From GCA-002050365 sp964237235 (lineage in GTDB: Bacteria > Acidobacteriota > Blastocatellia > Pyrinomonadales > Pyrinomonadaceae), in NCBI GenBank assembly GCA_964237235.1, contig CAXSGY010000009.1, forward strand, positions 1-64,000: a stretch of 64,000 nucleotides of DNA, written 5' to 3'. This document shows, one piece after another, positions 31,601-39,481 of the stretch (the first letter of the stretch is position 1; the number at the start of each line of letters is the position of its first letter). The notes below the pieces were generated by a model that did not search any database, had not been told where the DNA came from, and worked only from the letters and a program-made list of their open reading frames with translations. Made by a program: the position numbers and the translations under genes.

Positions 31601-33988
31601 AATGCCTCCCGGATTTGCGTCCGCCACAGCCGCCGTGTTTCCGAGTCGTCGAACATTAAGAGTTACGTCGTTAATCGAACCATAAGAGTAACGATAGTTT
31701 GTATAAGGCAAACGGCGAATCGCCTTATCCCCGTAGCCAGTAACATATTCGCCTTCGCCGTCGTCGTCGCTCATCGAGGACGCGATGGTGTCAGACCAGC
31801 CTTCGCCCATTCCGCCGGATTCGCCGACGAGCGGCGTTCCGAGACACGAATCGCCGCCCTTCGCCGCCGAACGGTTGGAAACGCCGTGATAATGTTCGTG
31901 CGCGACGACATCCCAATCGAGATCGCCGTCCGAGCGTCGGAAACCGCTGTCGGTGAACAGATACATCTGCATACGCGGCGAACTGCCTTCCGCCGGCGTA
32001 CTCATATTCGCATTGTCCGTTCCCGAACCGTCCTGCACTTCGGCGATGATCGCGTCGTTGCCCGCGCCGCCTTTGCCGAAATTGTCGAACTGGAAATTCC
32101 AGAACGGTTCGGTAAAGCCGATGCTGTAAAGATAATCGTGTTCGACGTTGTTCAAATTGAACAGCGAAACCGTGTCGGGATAAACGTCCGGATTGGCGGA
32201 ATCCGGATACATGACCGGAGTCGTGCTGCCCGTGCCGCCGCCGCTCGCGTCTATTCCGCCGAATTCGTATTCGCCGTAATAATCATAATAAGCCGCGTTG
32301 TATTGGCGATTGGCTGAATAACCTTTGATGCCTTTCGTGCCGTCGTTGTCGTTCGCGTGGTCGTCGGACACGGCGACGTTGTTGCCTTCGGTGTAGCGCG
32401 ATTGGTAAACCGAACTCAAACTGCGCCCGTCGGCTAAAGTTTTCGTGCTGCCGAGCGCGGTCAGATCCGCCGAAAAAGGCTGCGTCCCGTTGCCGTTCGG
32501 CGAGTTGATAGCAAGATTGCGCGTCTGCGCTTCGCTCGCCATCGTGTAGCCGATGGTTTGCGTCGTGCCGTGATCGGTTTCGCCGGTCGTAATCATCTGC
32601 CCGCTGTTACCCGTCGGCAGATAAAACCAGCCGAACGGCGAAGAAGGCGACGGGTATAAAGCGTCCGGGAAATTGCGCGTCACCTGACCGAAAATTGTCG
32701 GTGTCAGCGCGATTGGTGCTTGAGGTTGGAGCGGATCGAGAAACGGCAGCGGATTTTCATTGCGCGCTTCATACAAACTGTAACGAAAATGATTGGTTAT
32801 AAGTGTCTCCGAATTGTAATTCGGGCGTGAAACCATATAACTCGGATAAGTTCCGGTGCGCACGGCTCTGGTCGAATTAGTCCCGGCTGCGTCGGTCGAA
32901 AGCGGAACGCCGGACATTGTGACCGGCATCGTGTCAAAAACTCTGCCTTTCGCGCCATTGGTGTTGCCGTGATTTTCGACCATATTCTGCACGTCTGGAC
33001 GAAAAGTTCCCAAACGCGGAATCGAATTGCCGCCGCCGCTTTGGAATGACGTTAAGCTGATTCTTCTTAAAATCGCGCCGGTCTCCGCGTCAACGACGTT
33101 CTGCCACATAATATTGCGATACTGCGGCGTAACGAGATTGAATTTATAAGCGATTCGCCCGGTGTCGCCGAGCGGAAAAACAATCGTCTGAACCTTGATG
33201 TCTTCGCTGAAAACGCTTCGCGCGAATGCTGTTCCGGTAACATATTCGGGCGGCAAATCGCCATAGGTTGTTAAAATTTGCGCTGTGCCGAGGGAAGTCG
33301 GAACAAAATTAGTAATGTTTAATGCGTTCGCGGCGTTTGAGACGGCTTGTGCCGCTGAAATGCTCGCCGCATTGCTGATATTCAAACGCGGAAAACTGTC
33401 GCCGCCGACGTTAATAATCTGTCCGCTTTTGGCAACATTGACCAAGACTTCGCCGTGATAGACAGGCAAATTATTTGCCTGCTGCTGAAATAGTAAAACC
33501 GTCGTGCCTTCCTGCGTGGTCGCGCGGCTGGCGAGCTTTAGATTGGACAAATCATTTTCGTTAAAACGAAAAATCTCTTGCCACTGGCGGATGAAATTGC
33601 GGGCGATCTGTTCGGGCGCGCCGCCGTTCGGTCCCGTCAGATAACCGGTTGAATTACTTAAATTCATCGGAGTCGCCGTTAATCCGTTGTAGCGAATTAC
33701 TAAATTATTGTTTAGTAAACCTTTCAACGAATTGATGGCTTTGAGCTGAACGGCAGTCAGTTGCAGCGAGCCAAGCCCGCGCGGAGTTCCCTCGCGAACA
33801 TCAATCTGCAACGGCAAAGCCGGATCAACTCCGCCGGCAAAGAGACTATTTTGGACTTCCTTCTCTTCTGAAGCAGCCGTCGAGATTTTGCTTATCGTCA
33901 AAATCAACGCGAAAAGAGACGGCAATATTATTCCAATTAAAATAAACCGGAATTTCCCGGAGAACATTTTTTTTGATTCTTTTTTCAT
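28604..33988 (-). CDS. Large secreted M36 (fungalysin-type) metalloprotease with FnIII, dockerin-like and cohesin-like modules
   Basis: 1794 residues. A signal/anchor segment (FILIGIILPSLFALILTI) is followed by an N-terminal propeptide (~residues 60-300). The catalytic M36 domain has HEHYHG near residues 694-699 (zinc His, His and general-base Glu) and the third-ligand motif GGMGEGWSD near residue 728. Two fibronectin-III-like domains (~1005-1200) follow, then a jelly-roll-like region (~1210-1440), a dockerin-like pair of DGxVDxDDxQ loops (~1456-1529), a cohesin-like sheet (~1566-1704) and a carboxypeptidase-regulatory-like end. Likely degrades extracellular protein. The ATG at 33988 is preferred; one at 34024 is possible. 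Confidence 0.88.
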   Translation of the reverse strand: MKKESKKMFSGKFRFILIGIILPSLFALILTISKISTAASEEKEVQNSLFAGGVDPALPLQIDVREGTPRGLGSLQLTAVQLKAINSLKGLLNNNLVIRYNGLTATPMNLSNSTGYLTGPNGGAPEQIARNFIRQWQEIFRFNENDLSNLKLASRATTQEGTTVLLFQQQANNLPVYHGEVLVNVAKSGQIINVGGDSFPRLNISNAASISAAQAVSNAANALNITNFVPTSLGTAQILTTYGDLPPEYVTGTAFARSVFSEDIKVQTIVFPLGDTGRIAYKFNLVTPQYRNIMWQNVVDAETGAILRRISLTSFQSGGGNSIPRLGTFRPDVQNMVENHGNTNGAKGRVFDTMPVTMSGVPLSTDAAGTNSTRAVRTGTYPSYMVSRPNYNSETLITNHFRYSLYEARNENPLPFLDPLQPQAPIALTPTIFGQVTRNFPDALYPSPSSPFGWFYLPTGNSGQMITTGETDHGTTQTIGYTMASEAQTRNLAINSPNGNGTQPFSADLTALGSTKTLADGRSLSSVYQSRYTEGNNVAVSDDHANDNDGTKGIKGYSANRQYNAAYYDYYGEYEFGGIDASGGGTGSTTPVMYPDSANPDVYPDTVSLFNLNNVEHDYLYSIGFTEPFWNFQFDNFGKGGAGNDAIIAEVQDGSGTDNANMSTPAEGSSPRMQMYLFTDSGFRRSDGDLDWDVVAHEHYHGVSNRSAAKGGDSCLGTPLVGESGGMGEGWSDTIASSMSDDDGEGEYVTGYGDKAIRRLPYTNYRYSYGSINDVTLNVRRLGNTAAVADANPGGIPYEVHDIGEVWAATLWDVRELMIMKDPNGVFFDGNRRLGTGSSFYVGNRQVQSVDLNHPIDYRAALFADSTTTITGNITGQSATINAANHIVRPGLLAAENATHPNRNGVLATAVSNGARLADKTVLRGLQFAPCNPTFVDMRDSMLAADREMTGGENIAIMWRAFASHGVGVNATSTGKTNGIGQQGSAAVIVEDFTVPTQVSACEMSGPLAAPTFSLSNSAGNSVNVTITAENGAANYVVQRATDPNGPFTTIATVTGTTYTDNDGGNGLVLGKTYYYQVHAGRDAYCISTANTQSITITVGTALSPAPIFAGIGQVADPRTGVTLNLSWSPATSANQSANIVYDIYRVLNVPNDADMVAPTFTPNSGNPLITVTGTSYTDTGLTLGQQYYYIVQARDTNNGKIDTLNVGNQITKLNAPSTNAIGSTTPFALETFDIPQTTPPTLYARFTPTLTESGNTPNHSLAAFQRATNDLNGSPTDPLSIADASSAVTGVMFAPDFDPGNAGQGGPSDFTVSINPTNLTRASFLEFDHRFSTEATFDGGNIEISLGLPTVPVGSVPNNATTFDLNDYIVQNSYNGNLNGTLAGGAQGSPLQGRRSFTGTKSLSHVKVALGDFAPGGIKNTGGQMVYIVFRMTSDAGTFVDGWYIDNLVVNDYAATGIEADVQMRPNGDGAVDSDDIQQIRLFAVGTGLPYQSNEFQRADCSPRSTAGDGFVDGGDVQQARRYSVSTDSNQLAGGPAARPAPADFNLIEKAGSQPFDASEKALAAPAAFRIDNQNTSAGQTLTVPIRVDTVGNEAGYTFSIAYDATKLTNPSVTIGNGGGDVIFNAATPGQIGFSVTSFSGGTIAAGNNVILVNVTFTVAANAPAGTTAITFTDTPARRKASGADPNTPLAQPSYTGGAINIGAPTAATISICGQINAASLLYNALNRPSVTLTGQSGQSRTIYTLKSGNFCFDEVEAGRTYILTARSKGNTYAPQIVSATENLSGIVFTPIE

Positions 33989-34644
33989 CTTTAACCCCTG
34001 ACCTAAATTTTCGTAATTGAACAAAAACTAAAGAAATAATTTCACATGCGCAAGACCAATTAACCGAACCGATTTTTATGTTTATAAAACGATAAATCGG
34101 TTTGTTAATAATGCTCACCAAAAATTCTTAGCGGAGTAAATTAAATTAATCCCTGAACAGGCAATAACTTAATTACCTTCCGGCAAAAACTGCTGTAGCT
34201 AAAAATTGATTGATAGGAAATTTAGTAGGGGACAAGATTTCCGGCAGCAAATAATTCTGATTGAACTTAAATAAGATTCAAGTGAAAGCTAGCACAAAAT
34301 CAAGAGCTTAGTCAATGAAGATGTTTCTTGTCAGAATAAAATAATTGATTTGAAAGGAATATTTACCGATTGTGGCTGGCGAATCGCGGGTCCGAGGACG
34401 TTGGAAGATTTTTTGTGACGGTGGCAAAAAATTTTAGGTGTTATATATCAGATAAGTTTCGTTTGACGGGACGAATTTAGACTTACATCGAATCGAAAAA
34501 TTCGATCCGATGAATGGTTTACTCGACGCGACGCAAATTCCTTTTTTGGAAGGCGGACTTCAAAGCGAAAAATCGACCGCGGGAAATTTTGAAAAATGCG
34601 CTTCTCGTTTTAATCTGTCAGTCTAACTTTTTTCGTTCAATACT
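33989..34644. other. 656-bp AT-rich gap between the divergent M36 and rlmH genes
   Basis: Contains a 9-bp inverted repeat AACCGATTT (34067-34075)/AAATCGGTT (34094-34102) and a short ATCGAA-AAA-TTCGAT hairpin near 34489. No gene is supported; a 67-codon frame at 34514-34717 overlaps rlmH in another phase and has no protein character. Promoters for both flanking genes should be here but none could be assigned with confidence. Confidence 0.55.
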
Positions 34645-35088
34645 ATGTATTTTCATTTCGTTTGGGTCGGCAAAACCAGAAATAAAAACTGGCGCGATTT
34701 GCAGGAAGATTACTTGAAACGCCTCGCGCATTTCGTCCGCTGCGAAACGACCGAAGTTAAAGACGGCGGCGGCGCGAAAGCCGAGAGCAAACGAATTCTC
34801 GAAATAGTGAATCAAAGCAACTTCGTCTGTTTGCTGGACGTGAAAGGACAAATTATTTCCTCGTTCGATTTAGCCGGAAAAATCGAGTTCTGGCAAAATC
34901 AAAGTCTGAAGGAAATCGCTTTCGTCATCGGCGGCGCGGATGGTGTCGCGCCGGAGGTTGTCGAAAGAGCGAACTTTAGTTTATCCTTATCGTTTCTGAC
35001 CTTTACGCACGAAACGGCGCGGGTCATTTTAATCGAACAGCTATATCGGGCGTTTACAATAATCAAGGGGTTTCCGTATCAAAAATGA
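34645..35088 (+). CDS. rlmH: 23S rRNA pseudouridine-1915 N3-methyltransferase RlmH
   Basis: A 147-residue SPOUT methyltransferase acting on helix 69 of 23S rRNA. The family motifs LLDVKGQIISSFDLAGKIEF, FVIGGADGVAPEVVERANF, SLSLSFLTFTHETARVIL and the terminal EQLYRAFTIIKGFPYQK are present; the last motif usually ends YHK, so the His to Gln is a small variation. It overlaps the next gene by 4 bases (ATGA). Confidence 0.96.
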   Translation: MYFHFVWVGKTRNKNWRDLQEDYLKRLAHFVRCETTEVKDGGGAKAESKRILEIVNQSNFVCLLDVKGQIISSFDLAGKIEFWQNQSLKEIAFVIGGADGVAPEVVERANFSLSLSFLTFTHETARVILIEQLYRAFTIIKGFPYQK

Positions 35089-35438
35089 GTAAATCAAATT
35101 TAAACAAAGTCAAAGATAAACTGATTGCCGAACGCGAATCGTTGCTAACGAAGTTAAACGGCAACGATCTTTCGGTTGATTCTTCCGAAACGCCGGACCC
35201 GGTGGATCTGGCGGTCAGAAATTATTCGAAAAACGTGATGCTGGCGGTTTCCGAAAACGACAGCCGGCAAGTCGTTTTAATCAACGAAGCGTTGCAGCGC
35301 ATCGCCGACGATGAATTCGGAATTTGTCAGAATTGCGAAAACGAGATTAACCCGAAACGGCTCGATGCCGTACCCTGGGCGCGTTATTGTTTGAATTGCC
35401 AGGAATTGGTCGAACAGGGCTTGCTCGACGAAGAATAA
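35085..35438 (+). CDS. TraR/DksA-type zinc-finger protein
   Basis: A 117-residue protein with a coiled-coil N-terminal half and a C-terminal C4 zinc finger: CQNCENEINPKRLDAVPW followed by YCLNCQ. That order is typical of DksA/TraR proteins, which bind the RNA polymerase secondary channel or bind other partners. The acidic tip residues of DksA (DxxDxA) may be matched by DPVDLA at about residue 38. Coupled to rlmH by the ATGA overlap. Confidence 0.88.
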   Translation: MSKSNLNKVKDKLIAERESLLTKLNGNDLSVDSSETPDPVDLAVRNYSKNVMLAVSENDSRQVVLINEALQRIADDEFGICQNCENEINPKRLDAVPWARYCLNCQELVEQGLLDEE

Positions 35439-35517
35439 TAAAACGAACGTCGCCAAAGCAAAAAGATTAAAATTCCGTTGAGATTTTCTTTGGAAAATCA
35501 TCTTTTTCGCTTCGTTT

Positions 35518-36240
35518 ATGGTTCACCGAATTTTCGATCCTCTGCTGACGCTTCTCTACCCGCAGGTTTGTCAAATTTGCGAAAACAGCGTCGAAAATTT
35601 GTCGGACGGCGCGGCGTGCGGCAATTGTTGGAAAAAGACGCGCGTTTTTTCCGGCGCGGAAACTTTATGCGCCAGATGCGGCGCGTTTTTACAGGATAAG
35701 ACGGCAAATTTTCAAACGTTCTGCCGCCGCTGCGACGAACATTTTTACGACGCGGCGATTGCCGTCGGCATTTACGAAAAAGCTCTCTCGGCTTCGGTTT
35801 TAAGTCTCAAACGCGAGCCGTTCGTCGCTCGAAAATTACGAAAATTGCTTTTGTCGCGCTTCGCCTCGTCCGCTTTTCAAAGCGCGTCGCTTATTGTTCC
35901 CGTTCCGCTTTCCAAAAGACGGCGGCTCGAACGCGGCTTTAATCAAGCGGCGGTCGTCGCAAAAATAATCGCTGTTAACACGAAAATAAAACTCGACGAG
36001 CTAAGTCTTGTTCGCAAAGTTGATACGCCGCTGCACCGCGCCGGAATGGACGGCAAAGCCCGCGCTTCGAGCGTCGAAGACGCTTTTGAAGTCAAACGCC
36101 CGAAGCTGATCGAAAACGAGAAAATTCTTTTAGTTGACGACGTTTACACTTCCGGGGCGACCGTTTCAAACTGCGCGAAAGTCTTGAAAAAAAGCGGCGC
36201 GGAAAAAGTTTTCGTCCTGACCTTGGCGCGAACTTTGTAG
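35518..36240 (+). CDS. comF: ComF family amidophosphoribosyltransferase-like protein
   Basis: A 240-residue protein with an N-terminal Cys-rich region (CQICENSV, CGNCWKK, CARCG, FCRRCDEHF) and a C-terminal type I phosphoribosyltransferase fold with the PRPP-binding motif KILLVDDVYTSGATVSNCA near residues 200-218. ComFC proteins take part in natural transformation in some bacteria and in DNA metabolism elsewhere. The RRRLERGFNQA segment is also typical. Confidence 0.92.
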   Translation: MVHRIFDPLLTLLYPQVCQICENSVENLSDGAACGNCWKKTRVFSGAETLCARCGAFLQDKTANFQTFCRRCDEHFYDAAIAVGIYEKALSASVLSLKREPFVARKLRKLLLSRFASSAFQSASLIVPVPLSKRRRLERGFNQAAVVAKIIAVNTKIKLDELSLVRKVDTPLHRAGMDGKARASSVEDAFEVKRPKLIENEKILLVDDVYTSGATVSNCAKVLKKSGAEKVFVLTLARTL

Positions 36241-36249
36241 AAGCTCACT

Positions 36250-36345
36250 CAAAAATCGTGAATTCTATATTTTGCATTCGGCATTCTAAATTGTTATCCG
36301 GTAAAAATGCCGAATGAAGATTGCAAAATATAGAATTTGAAACGA
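36250..36345 (+). repeat. Inverted heptad array
   Basis: AATTCTATATTTTGC on the left is complementary to GCAAAATATAGAATT on the right, with ATTCGGCATT/AATGCCGAAT nested inside. Both sides read as degenerate heptads (TATTTTG CATTCGG CATTCTA). Lies between two convergent genes, directly after the comF stop. Confidence 0.85.
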
Positions 36346-36410
36346 GTTAGTATTTTTGAGATGACTTCTACTTTTTTCTCCGAACTTTTTCGGACAGACC
36401 GCAAAAACAC

Positions 36411-36451
36411 AAAGGCGAATGATTTCTCGGACGGAAATCATTCGCCTTTTT
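36411..36451. terminator. Bidirectional terminator, 16-bp stem
   Basis: AAAGGCGAATGATTTC at 36411-36426 is the exact complement of GAAATCATTCGCCTTT at 36434-36449. It serves comF and the convergent thioredoxin-like gene. Confidence 0.92.
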
Positions 36452-36472
36452 GAGTAAATAAATTCGGGTCAA

Positions 36473-36979
36473 TTACCTTCCGTTTAAGAGTTTGCTGATG
36501 CGCGAATCGAGCATATCGGTTTTGTCGAAACCGTTTGTTTTTACTTCGACTTCGCCGTTTTGATTGAGCAGAAAATGCGCCGGAAAATTCATCGAGATTG
36601 TTCCGTCGCCGCTTTTATCGCCAAACTTTAGAACCATTCCGAAACTGTCCGGAATAATCGTAAAATCGAAATTTGTTTTCTTCATATACTTTTCAACGAT
36701 GTTCGATTTTTCCATCGTCAGCCCGAGAAACACGACGTTTCTGCCTCTGTATTCCTGCGCTAACTTGTTGAGTTTTGGAATCTCGCTGTGACAAATCGGG
36801 CATTTCGTTGACCAGAACGTCAACAAAACGACTTTACCTTTGAGCGCGGCAAGATCGAATGTCGTTCCGTCCAAAGACGTAACGCTGAAATTTTCGATTT
36901 TGGATTTGACGCGCGTCTGCTGTCCGAAACTTGTTGTTGAAAACGCTAAAAACAGGAACAAACCGATTAAGATTTTCAC
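36473..36979 (-). CDS. TlpA/ResA-like thiol-disulfide oxidoreductase
   Basis: A 168-residue exported protein. Signal peptide MKILIGLFLFLAFSTTSFG; then a thioredoxin fold with DLAALKGKVVLLTFWSTKCPICHSE, active CPIC near residue 60, and the cis-Pro in MNFPAHFLL. This branch (TlpA/ResA) acts outside the cytoplasmic membrane, often reducing disulfides for cytochrome c assembly. Divergent from recF. Confidence 0.88.
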   Translation of the reverse strand: MKILIGLFLFLAFSTTSFGQQTRVKSKIENFSVTSLDGTTFDLAALKGKVVLLTFWSTKCPICHSEIPKLNKLAQEYRGRNVVFLGLTMEKSNIVEKYMKKTNFDFTIIPDSFGMVLKFGDKSGDGTISMNFPAHFLLNQNGEVEVKTNGFDKTDMLDSRISKLLNGR

Positions 36980-37125
36980 TAAGTATTCCTCTGAATTTTG
37001 TTATAGATTTAATGGAAAGCGGTGTTGGCAAATTACCAACGCTATTTAACACAGATTTATAAACTAAATCTGTTTCCAGTAAATCGAAGAAATTTATTTG
37101 TCGGCGGCTATGCTAATATTGGGAA

Positions 37126-38223
37126 ATGCTGCTTACGAAGATTTTCGCTCAAAACTTCCGCAATTTGCAAGGCGAAATCAGCTGCGCGAACGGTTTAAAT
37201 ATAATTTTCGGCGAAAACGGACAGGGTAAAACCAATTGGCTCGAAGCGATTTATTTGTTGGCGACGACTAAATCGTTCAAAACCACGCGTTTACAGGAAG
37301 CGGTAAGGTTTGAAGAAAATCTCGCCATCGCGCGCGGCACGGTCGAGCGCGGCGCGGAAATCCGGCGCGAGCTGCAAGTCGCCGTCGAAGGCAATACGAA
37401 AACTCTGAGCGTCAACAACAAACGCGAAACCGTCCAGAGATATTTGGGCGAGCTGCACGCCGTCGTTTTTAATTCGGACGAACTCGAAATCGTGCGCGGC
37501 AACCCGGAAGCGCGCCGGAAATTTCTCGACGGCGGCATCGTCTCGATTTATCCGCCGTTCGTGCAAACTCTGACCGATTACAACCGCATCGTTCGTCAGA
37601 AAAATTCGCTGCTGCAGTCGGCACAGGAAAACGGTTTTTCCGTCGAGAAAACTTTCGAGCTGCTCGCGCCCTGGAACGAACAATTAATCGCTCACGCAAC
37701 ACGAATTCACAAAGCCAGATTGCGTTTCGTCGAACGCTTGAATGAAGTTTTGCAGAAGAAACTTTTCGGCAGAGAAGAGCTTTCGATTCGCTACGCTTCA
37801 TCGCTCGAAGGCAAAGGCGATTTGGAAGACTACGCGAATCTTTTGGCGGAAAGATTAAAAATCCGCGTGCAAGCCGAACTCGTCGCCGGACACGCTCTAA
37901 TCGGCACGCACCGCGACGAACTCGACATACTTTTCGATGGACACGACCTCAGAAAATTCGGCTCGAGCGGTCAACAACGCAGCGCGCTGCTCGTTTTGCA
38001 GCTCGCCAATCTGCAAGTTTACTACACGCAAAATCAAGAATATCCGCTGTTTCTGCTCGACGATATTGATGCCGAATTAGACTACAAACGCATCGGTCAG
38101 CTGCTCGAATACTTGAGCGATAAAACACAGACTTTCGTGACGACTTCAAAGGAAAGTTTCATCGAAAGATTTGGCGGCACGGCAGAAATCTTTACGGTTT
38201 CAGAAGGCAAAAATCTCAGTTAA
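37126..38223 (+). CDS. recF: DNA replication and repair protein RecF
   Basis: An SMC-like ATPase that helps load RecA at gapped DNA. The 365-residue protein has Walker A IFGENGQGKTNWLEAI near residues 27-42, the signature GSSGQQRSALLVLQL and Walker B PLFLLDDIDAELD. Also IIFGENGQGKT and the helix ELHAVVFNSDELEIVRG, both typical. No dnaA or dnaN is adjacent in this window. The upstream gap (36980-37125) carries an extended-minus-10-like TGCTAATAT just before the ATG. Confidence 0.95.
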   Translation: MLLTKIFAQNFRNLQGEISCANGLNIIFGENGQGKTNWLEAIYLLATTKSFKTTRLQEAVRFEENLAIARGTVERGAEIRRELQVAVEGNTKTLSVNNKRETVQRYLGELHAVVFNSDELEIVRGNPEARRKFLDGGIVSIYPPFVQTLTDYNRIVRQKNSLLQSAQENGFSVEKTFELLAPWNEQLIAHATRIHKARLRFVERLNEVLQKKLFGREELSIRYASSLEGKGDLEDYANLLAERLKIRVQAELVAGHALIGTHRDELDILFDGHDLRKFGSSGQQRSALLVLQLANLQVYYTQNQEYPLFLLDDIDAELDYKRIGQLLEYLSDKTQTFVTTSKESFIERFGGTAEIFTVSEGKNLS

Positions 38224-38266
38224 TAATTTCGTTTAATTTTTTTAAAATCAACAGCAGAAATCCAAC

Positions 38267-38314
38267 TTGAAACACTGTTTCATACTTGAAACAGCCCTCC
38301 GAAAATAGTAAAAT
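38267..38314 (+). promoter_or_regulatory. ruvB promoter with two overlapping palindromes (SOS-type operator candidate)
   Basis: Three TGAAACA half-sites alternate in orientation: TGAAACA-C-TGTTTCA at 38268-38282, and CTGTTTCA-TACT-TGAAACAG at 38275-38294, both perfect palindromes. The second covers a -35 TTGAAA (38286-38291) that is 17 bases from TAAAAT (38309-38314). The position is that of a repressor site. ruvB is SOS-controlled in many bacteria, so LexA is the first suspect, though this motif is not a known LexA box. Confidence 0.6.
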
Positions 38315-38350
38315 AAACAGGTCGAAAATTTACAAAAAGAGGTTTGGAAA

Positions 38351-39409
38351 ATGCCATTGGAATTAGTTGAAAATCCGGTCAGACAAAGCGGTTTGATTGT
38401 CGGGCAGGCGACGCTCGAAGACGTGCAGAGCGAGCCGTCTCTGCGTCCGAAAAAATTAGACGAATACATCGGGCAGACGAAAATCGTCAACAATCTGAAG
38501 ATATTTTTAAAGGCGGCTCTGCGGCGCGGCGAAGCTCTCGACCACGTTTTATTATTTGGTCCGCCGGGGCTTGGAAAGACGAGTCTAGCGATTATTCTGG
38601 CGAACGAATTGGGCGCGAATTTGAAATCGGTTCACGCGCCTTCGATTGAAAAATCGGGCGATCTGGCGGCGATTTTGACGAATCTGGAAGAAGGCGACGT
38701 TTTATTTATAGACGAAATTCACCGCCTCAAACCGGCGATTGAGGAAATTCTTTATCCGGCGATGGAAGATTACCAGCTCGATTTGATGATCGGGCAGGGA
38801 ACGGCGGCGCGTTCGATAAAAATTGATTTACCGAAATTTACACTGGTCGGCGCGACGACGCGCGCGGGAATGGTTTCCGCTCCTTTGCGCGGTCGTTTCG
38901 GCATCGTCAATCATCTGGATTTTTATCCGAAAAAGGACTTGGAAATTATCATTCACCGCTCGGCGGAAATTCTCAACGTCGAAATCGAAGCGACCGGCGC
39001 GGACGAGCTTGCCAGACGCGCCCGCGGAACGCCGCGCATCGCCAACCGACTGCTGCGCCGCGTCCGCGATTACGCCGAAGTTTTAGGTGACGGGCGCATC
39101 ACCGGACAGCTCGCGCAGAAGGGTTTGGACGAAATGGAAGTTGACCGCTTCGGTCTTGATGAAGTTGACAGAAAATTGCTGCTTTCGATTATCGAAAAAT
39201 TCGAGGGCGGTCCGGTCGGAGTCGGCACGATTAGCGCGTCAATCAGCGAAGACCGCGAATCAATCGAAGAAGTCATCGAACCTTACTTGATTCAAATCGG
39301 TTTCTTGAACCGAACGCCGCGCGGACGAACGGTGACGGATGCGGCTTATCGTCATTTCGGTTTTACGCCGCCGGTTGTCGAACAGCAATCTCAAGCACTC
39401 GCCGGTTGA
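38351..39409 (+). CDS. ruvB: Holliday junction branch-migration ATPase RuvB
   Basis: A 352-residue AAA+ motor that with RuvA drives branch migration. Walker A FGPPGLGKTSLAIIL, Walker B LFIDEIHRL, sensor GATTRAGMVSAPLRGRFGI and the C-terminal winged helix (LDEVDRKLLLSIIEKFEGGP, EPYLIQIGFLNRTPRGR) are in order. The start MPLELVENPVRQSG is close to the usual RuvB N-terminus. ruvA and ruvC are not adjacent. A terminator hairpin at 39416 follows. Confidence 0.97.
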   Translation: MPLELVENPVRQSGLIVGQATLEDVQSEPSLRPKKLDEYIGQTKIVNNLKIFLKAALRRGEALDHVLLFGPPGLGKTSLAIILANELGANLKSVHAPSIEKSGDLAAILTNLEEGDVLFIDEIHRLKPAIEEILYPAMEDYQLDLMIGQGTAARSIKIDLPKFTLVGATTRAGMVSAPLRGRFGIVNHLDFYPKKDLEIIIHRSAEILNVEIEATGADELARRARGTPRIANRLLRRVRDYAEVLGDGRITGQLAQKGLDEMEVDRFGLDEVDRKLLLSIIEKFEGGPVGVGTISASISEDRESIEEVIEPYLIQIGFLNRTPRGRTVTDAAYRHFGFTPPVVEQQSQALAG

Positions 39410-39415
39410 AAAATT

Positions 39416-39455
39416 AAAAGAAGCGCGAAGTATCAAATTCTTCGCGCTTCTTTTT
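39416..39455. terminator. Bidirectional terminator between ruvB and the hydrolase gene
   Basis: A stem of AAAAGAAGCGCGAAG (39416-39430) and CTTCGCGCTTCTTTT (39440-39454), with a 9-base loop and T-run. Both convergent genes end within 30 bases of it. Confidence 0.92.
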
Positions 39456-39481
39456 CACTTCAAAGTTCTCCACTAAAAAAA

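Noticed and set aside
28604..33988. A cellulosome in the organism
   Set aside because: Only one chain with both modules is visible, with no cellulase or scaffoldin; the modules are used differently in many free-living bacteria.
34514..34717. 67-codon frame overlapping rlmH
   Set aside because: Out of phase with rlmH over 70 bases and not protein-like.
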